This document shows positions 62,201 to 64,000 of a stretch of DNA of 64,000 bases, piece after piece. The DNA is from Prinia subflava (Eukaryota; Chordata; Aves; Passeriformes; Cisticolidae): assembly GCF_021018805.1 (NCBI RefSeq), contig NC_086258.1, forward strand, positions 7,169,081 through 7,233,080. Reading direction: 5' to 3'. Each line of letters begins with the position of its first letter. The stretch's first letter is position 1. A program made the translations under genes and the position numbers. The notes beneath the pieces are model-generated. The model did not search any database. It was not told the DNA's origin and worked only from the letters and a program-made list of their open reading frames with translations.

Positions 62201-63832
62201 GGATGTGACACGTTGGCCAACTTTCAGATAATAGGACAGTTTCCCCATCTCAGTGTGTCTCTCTGCCTTTTATATTTTATTTCTATACAGAAAGCTGCTT
62301 GCTTCGCCCAAAAAAGAAAAATCAAATCGAATCTCACACCAAAGAGAGCCCAGGACTGCCCACATGGAGCAGGGAGCTGCCTGCTCTGCATCTGGGAGAA
62401 AAACCACAAAATAAAAAAACAATTAATGCCAATTTAGAGTTGGGCTAAATTGCTTGGTTTGAATTAAAGCAAATCATAGCTGGATAGAGGGTAGAATAAA
62501 TCTAAGAGAGAAGTGGGAGTGATTTCAGCAGTCTATGATACAGCTAGGAACTGTCTTCTCCTGTCCAACTACCAGGCACCATGAAAATGTTCCTTAAAGA
62601 CCCCCCAAATATAGCAGTGCCTCTCATTTACTTCGCTGGGAATCAAAACTGCCCAGCCATTTGCAAGATCTGATAAAGGGTGACACATTTCCCTCCCTTT
62701 AACCTCCCCCTATTCTTTCCTCCCCCTTCCACTCTTTCCTGGAAAAAATGAACAAGCACAGAGATACTGCTCAGAAATGAGCCCTCAGCAGTTTAACTGG
62801 AAAAAACCCAACAACCAAAGCCCACTCTAGTGTTTATACCTGTGCCCTCTGGCAAAGTTTCTACTGGCTAGAGGTGTGAGTAAGATGCTGTGAGCAATCT
62901 AATTGCTCCCTGCAGGTCCTTGCTCTTGGACACAGCTCTCAGGACAGCTGAGATTTCGCCTTCTGGACACACAGAAGTCTCCCAGGGCTTTAGGTAATTT
63001 GCACTGCGTTCTAACACTGGCAACTATATCTTTGGTTAAATTATATTAATATACAGATCTGGGAATTAAAGACTTCACTTCCACAGCCTTCTCTGACTAG
63101 CTGGCTGCTACAAAATCATTCTTTTTTAAAAAAACCACAAAAATCAAATCAAATTTGTTACCTGAAGGGATGAGGTAGAAATTAAAAAGCTTTGTTGAGG
63201 CTCTGTGCCCTGTTCCTTTTTTCCAGGTGTTGCTTGATACATGTGAATCTCTGGATCAGTTTTTCCTCTATTCAACTAACCTTTTTTTAATTATAAATCT
63301 TTTATAGAAATGAAATCTGTCTCATGCTCTCAGCCTCCTCTTTGATACGACAGGCTGCTATTTTTAAGGTTCAATCCATCTTCCTTTCTTTCTATTTTTT
63401 TTTTCCTTAGGACTGTATTTCTGTCAACAGCAATGCAGCAGTGTGGGGTTTTGTTGGGCTTGTTTTTTTTCCAGGGAAAATCTGAACCATGCAGTTCTGG
63501 AAAACAGGAACAGAACTGCAAGAGGTGGCCAGGACTTCACAAGATTTGGCTTTCTGGGTGGGGAAATGGAGATTGTTTCATCTCCAGTCAGGAGAAACTC
63601 TGGTAACACCAGAGTTATTAAAGGGAAAACCACACCAAGGCTTTATCCTGGATAAACCCAGAGTCCCAGTCCTGCAGGCATCAGCACCAAGACCAGCAAA
63701 GTGCAGGAAGGTTCTGGACTGAAGGGATTTCACCTGAGCAAGGCTGCACTGAACACACACAGACACACAGAGCAAACTCACCTGTACGATCCAGGTCACT
63801 TGAGGCAGGTCCAACCCCCGTGCTGCTACATC
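37712..63832 (-). CDS. DDX31: DDX31, 3' part (six coding exons; N-terminal exons outside window)
   Basis: Complement of the join 37712-37862, 45037-45217, 50340-50451, 56491-56572, 61877-62016 and 63782-63832: 717 bases, 238 residues plus stop. DDX31 is a nucleolar DEAD-box ATP-dependent RNA helicase (yeast Dbp7 group) needed for large-subunit ribosome assembly. The visible part starts in the second RecA lobe: motif V ([10 protein letters not shown]) and motif VI ([10 protein letters not shown], whose arginines contact ATP). After these come the family's C-terminal extension (SELKMEKVL, then RERATVLQT, then [10 protein letters not shown]...[17 protein letters not shown]) and a Lys/Arg-rich tail. 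All splice phases fit. Converging orientation with BARHL1 matches human. Motifs Q, I, II and III must lie right of the window. Confidence 0.97.
38189..38247. repeat. (AAT)n microsatellite, about 19-20 units
   Basis: An uninterrupted AAT trinucleotide run of about 59 bp lies in the last DDX31 intron, 330 bp upstream of the terminal exon (ATT on the gene strand). It is likely length-polymorphic. Confidence 0.98.
38724..38822 (-). mobile_element. CR1 LINE 3' scrap
   Basis: The plus strand has agagtcacagactggcttgg, then gttggagggaccc and cagcctggccttgaactcct. These are diverged landmarks of an antisense CR1 3' end. Only about 100 bp remains. Confidence 0.65.
43385..43690. promoter_or_regulatory. 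Strong candidate regulatory element in the DDX31 last intron
   Basis: 300 bp of unique AT-rich sequence with TAATTAAA at 43401, CAATTAG at 43458, gttaatagc near 43541, ttgaatcgatattcac near 43581 and isolated CpGs (gaccgcgctg). It has no repeat match and no plausible exon. Confidence 0.45.
44380..44560. promoter_or_regulatory. Candidate element with OTX- and homeodomain-type sites
   Basis: GGATTA (OTX-type) at 44428 is closely followed by TAATTG at 44440 in tgctttaattgcatgg, then gcaacgattacacgg. It lies about 0.5 kb upstream, on the plus strand, of the DDX31 exon at 45037. Inference only. Confidence 0.38.
45037..45217 (-). CDS. DDX31: DDX31 exon with the [10 protein letters not shown] motif
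   Basis: The acceptor is ttcccctcag and the donor is ccaaaaag|gtaggt. The exon begins with two bases that complete Ala and encodes [20 protein letters not shown] onward, ending in a basic KRKTKPRPK stretch. It is the strongest single DDX31 identity in the C-terminal extension. Confidence 0.96.
46120..46400. promoter_or_regulatory. Candidate regulatory element
   Basis: Unique block with scattered CpGs, agtaataaaaatgtcatttt near 46201, and ccaatcgatgag near 46295. It lacks repeats and exons. Confidence 0.3.
48030..48340. promoter_or_regulatory. Candidate regulatory element
   Basis: Unique block with cagtcaatcaagtttg near 48035, attaacattgactgg near 48176 and TTAATTAT at 48293 followed by tcatgatgcc. 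CAAT/TGAC-type and homeodomain cores alternate. Inference only. Confidence 0.35.
50340..50451 (-). CDS. DDX31: DDX31 exon with the RERATVLQT motif
   Basis: The acceptor is ccctggtag and the donor is aagaaag|gtcagt. It encodes [18 protein letters not shown]... through QWAKK, 37 codons plus one base. It is short and not open to an ATG, so it was found from frame and phase. It joins exactly between the exons at 56491 and 45217. Confidence 0.93.
51958..52415 (-). mobile_element. CR1 LINE 3' fragment, antisense on plus strand
   Basis: The plus strand starts tcagagaatcacagcatcat and then follows the CR1 3' landmarks: gacctccaagatcatcgagt, ccactccagggatggggact, cagtgaagaaactcttcctg and cccagttccctcagcttctc. 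It is about 455 bp and the best-preserved mobile element here. It belongs to a CR1 subfamily different from the copy at 13774. It is 5'-truncated with no coding domain. Confidence 0.85.
52560..52990. promoter_or_regulatory. Strong candidate regulatory element in a DDX31 intron
   Basis: Right after the CR1 copy, the sequence becomes unique and AT-rich with CpGs: tttttaatatgaatgtg near 52609, ttaataatgaaaac near 52690, aaaattaatgagaagg near 52735, ataacggttgtcaaagcg near 52752. Fast simple-sequence decay is absent. There is no exon signature. Confidence 0.42.
56491..56572 (-). CDS. DDX31: DDX31 exon with the SELKMEKVL motif
   Basis: 82 bases. The acceptor is attgcttcag, eight bases upstream of a second possible acceptor (tgtttcag). 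The longer choice completes Asn-Val-Ser-Glu in phase with the previous exon and matches the family. The donor is agcaag|gtgagt. Confidence 0.92.
58740..59110. promoter_or_regulatory. Candidate regulatory element with two palindromic site pairs
   Basis: It holds a perfect inverted repeat at 58842-58861 (AATGTCAAA, CC, TTTGACATT). A second, GATA-type inverted pair lies at 59063-59081 (CAGATAA, five bases, TTATCTG) with another GATA just after. The sequence around them is unique and non-coding. Confidence 0.45.
59480..59640. promoter_or_regulatory. Candidate regulatory element
   Basis: Unique stretch with aaattaattgcgagcg near 59517 and ctctaattccgaagtgg near 59557. It has AT homeodomain cores with preserved CpGs. 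Confidence 0.35.
60040..60180. promoter_or_regulatory. Candidate regulatory element
   Basis: Compact unique block with actgaattaaattgtcagg near 60084, gattatcaccataatgc and tatgaagggtaacggc. The texture is that of an old conserved non-coding element. Confidence 0.38.
61745..61876. promoter_or_regulatory. Candidate element flanking the DDX31 motif VI exon
   Basis: Intron sequence immediately downstream (gene strand) of the exon has gaattaataaatcc near 61768 and TTAATTAG at 61829, with several CpGs. It could be a splicing or transcriptional element next to the exon. Confidence 0.35.
61877..62016 (-). CDS. DDX31: DDX31 exon with helicase motif VI
   Basis: The acceptor is ccttgctgaag and the donor is attaa|gtgagt. 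It encodes [20 protein letters not shown] onward, then [24 protein letters not shown] is the DEAD-box motif VI. The exon is unusually CpG-rich for its surroundings. Confidence 0.97.
62017..63781 (-). other. DDX31 intron between exons at 63782 and 62016
   Basis: A 1.8-kb intron of ordinary sequence. Nothing recognisable apart from T/A-rich runs near 63121, 63281 and 63397. Confidence 0.85.
63782..63832 (-). CDS. DDX31: DDX31 exon with helicase motif V
   Basis: A 51-base exon, phase 0 at both ends, encoding [17 protein letters not shown]. The acceptor is attttaaag and the donor is gtacag|gtgagt. ARGLD is motif V of DEAD-box helicases. The next upstream exon lies beyond the window edge. Confidence 0.96.
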
Positions 63833-64000
63833 CTTTAAAATTAATAAGGAAATCACTTTAGTAAAAATCCTTTGGAGGTACCAGCAGAATGAGGCGTCTT
63901 CTGGGATGGCAACTATGTCTGGAAGTAACTGGCTGTGTAAGTAGGAATTTTATGGGTCTAATTTGGGGAGAGATGAACTGAAGGTCAGAAATAAGATTGA
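63833..64000 (-). other. Start of the next DDX31 intron
   Basis: 168 bases upstream (gene strand) of the motif V exon. No exon is visible before the window ends. Confidence 0.8.

Overview
This window looks like a piece of bird nuclear genome. It contains intron-split vertebrate genes, CpG-rich promoter DNA, and several 3' ends of CR1-type LINEs, the dominant old retroposon of birds and reptiles. A turtle or crocodilian is not formally excluded and I cannot name the species. Three genes are supported, in an order I know from human 9q34: CFAP77 (+ strand), BARHL1 (+ strand), DDX31 (- strand). No bacterial-type operons, phage, CRISPR arrays or intact mobile-element genes are present.

Layout. 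1-20.4 kb: the 3' part of CFAP77, a cilia/flagella microtubule protein. Three coding exons are found (9081-9183, 10644-10745, 20186-20254), then a poly(A) signal at 20394. A 41-bp minisatellite runs straight into the splice acceptor of the second of these exons. 20.4-25.6 kb: intergenic DNA that turns CpG-rich, with a separate small CpG island near 22.0-22.6 kb and a homeodomain-motif cluster just upstream of BARHL1. 25.6-32.4 kb: complete BARHL1, a Bar-class homeobox transcription factor of developing inner ear, cerebellum and retina, in three coding exons (322 aa). It has two EH1/FIL repressor motifs, a homeodomain with Tyr49, two upstream ORFs and a 3' UTR with long A-runs. 32.4-37.4 kb: intergenic DNA between the converging BARHL1 and DDX31, with candidate 3' enhancer sequence. 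37.4-64 kb: the 3' half of DDX31, a nucleolar DEAD-box RNA helicase, as six minus-strand exons covering helicase motifs V and VI and the C-terminal region. The N-terminal exons lie beyond the right edge.

Most of the window is intronic or intergenic. Many gene-free stretches are free of recognisable repeats and carry clusters of homeodomain-type sites (TAATTG, TAATTA, CAATTA). This is what one expects where a developmental regulator (BARHL1) keeps its enhancers inside the introns of bystander genes (CFAP77, DDX31). That reading is inference: conservation cannot be measured here. All exon calls rest on reading frame, splice sites, matching phases and remembered family sequence.
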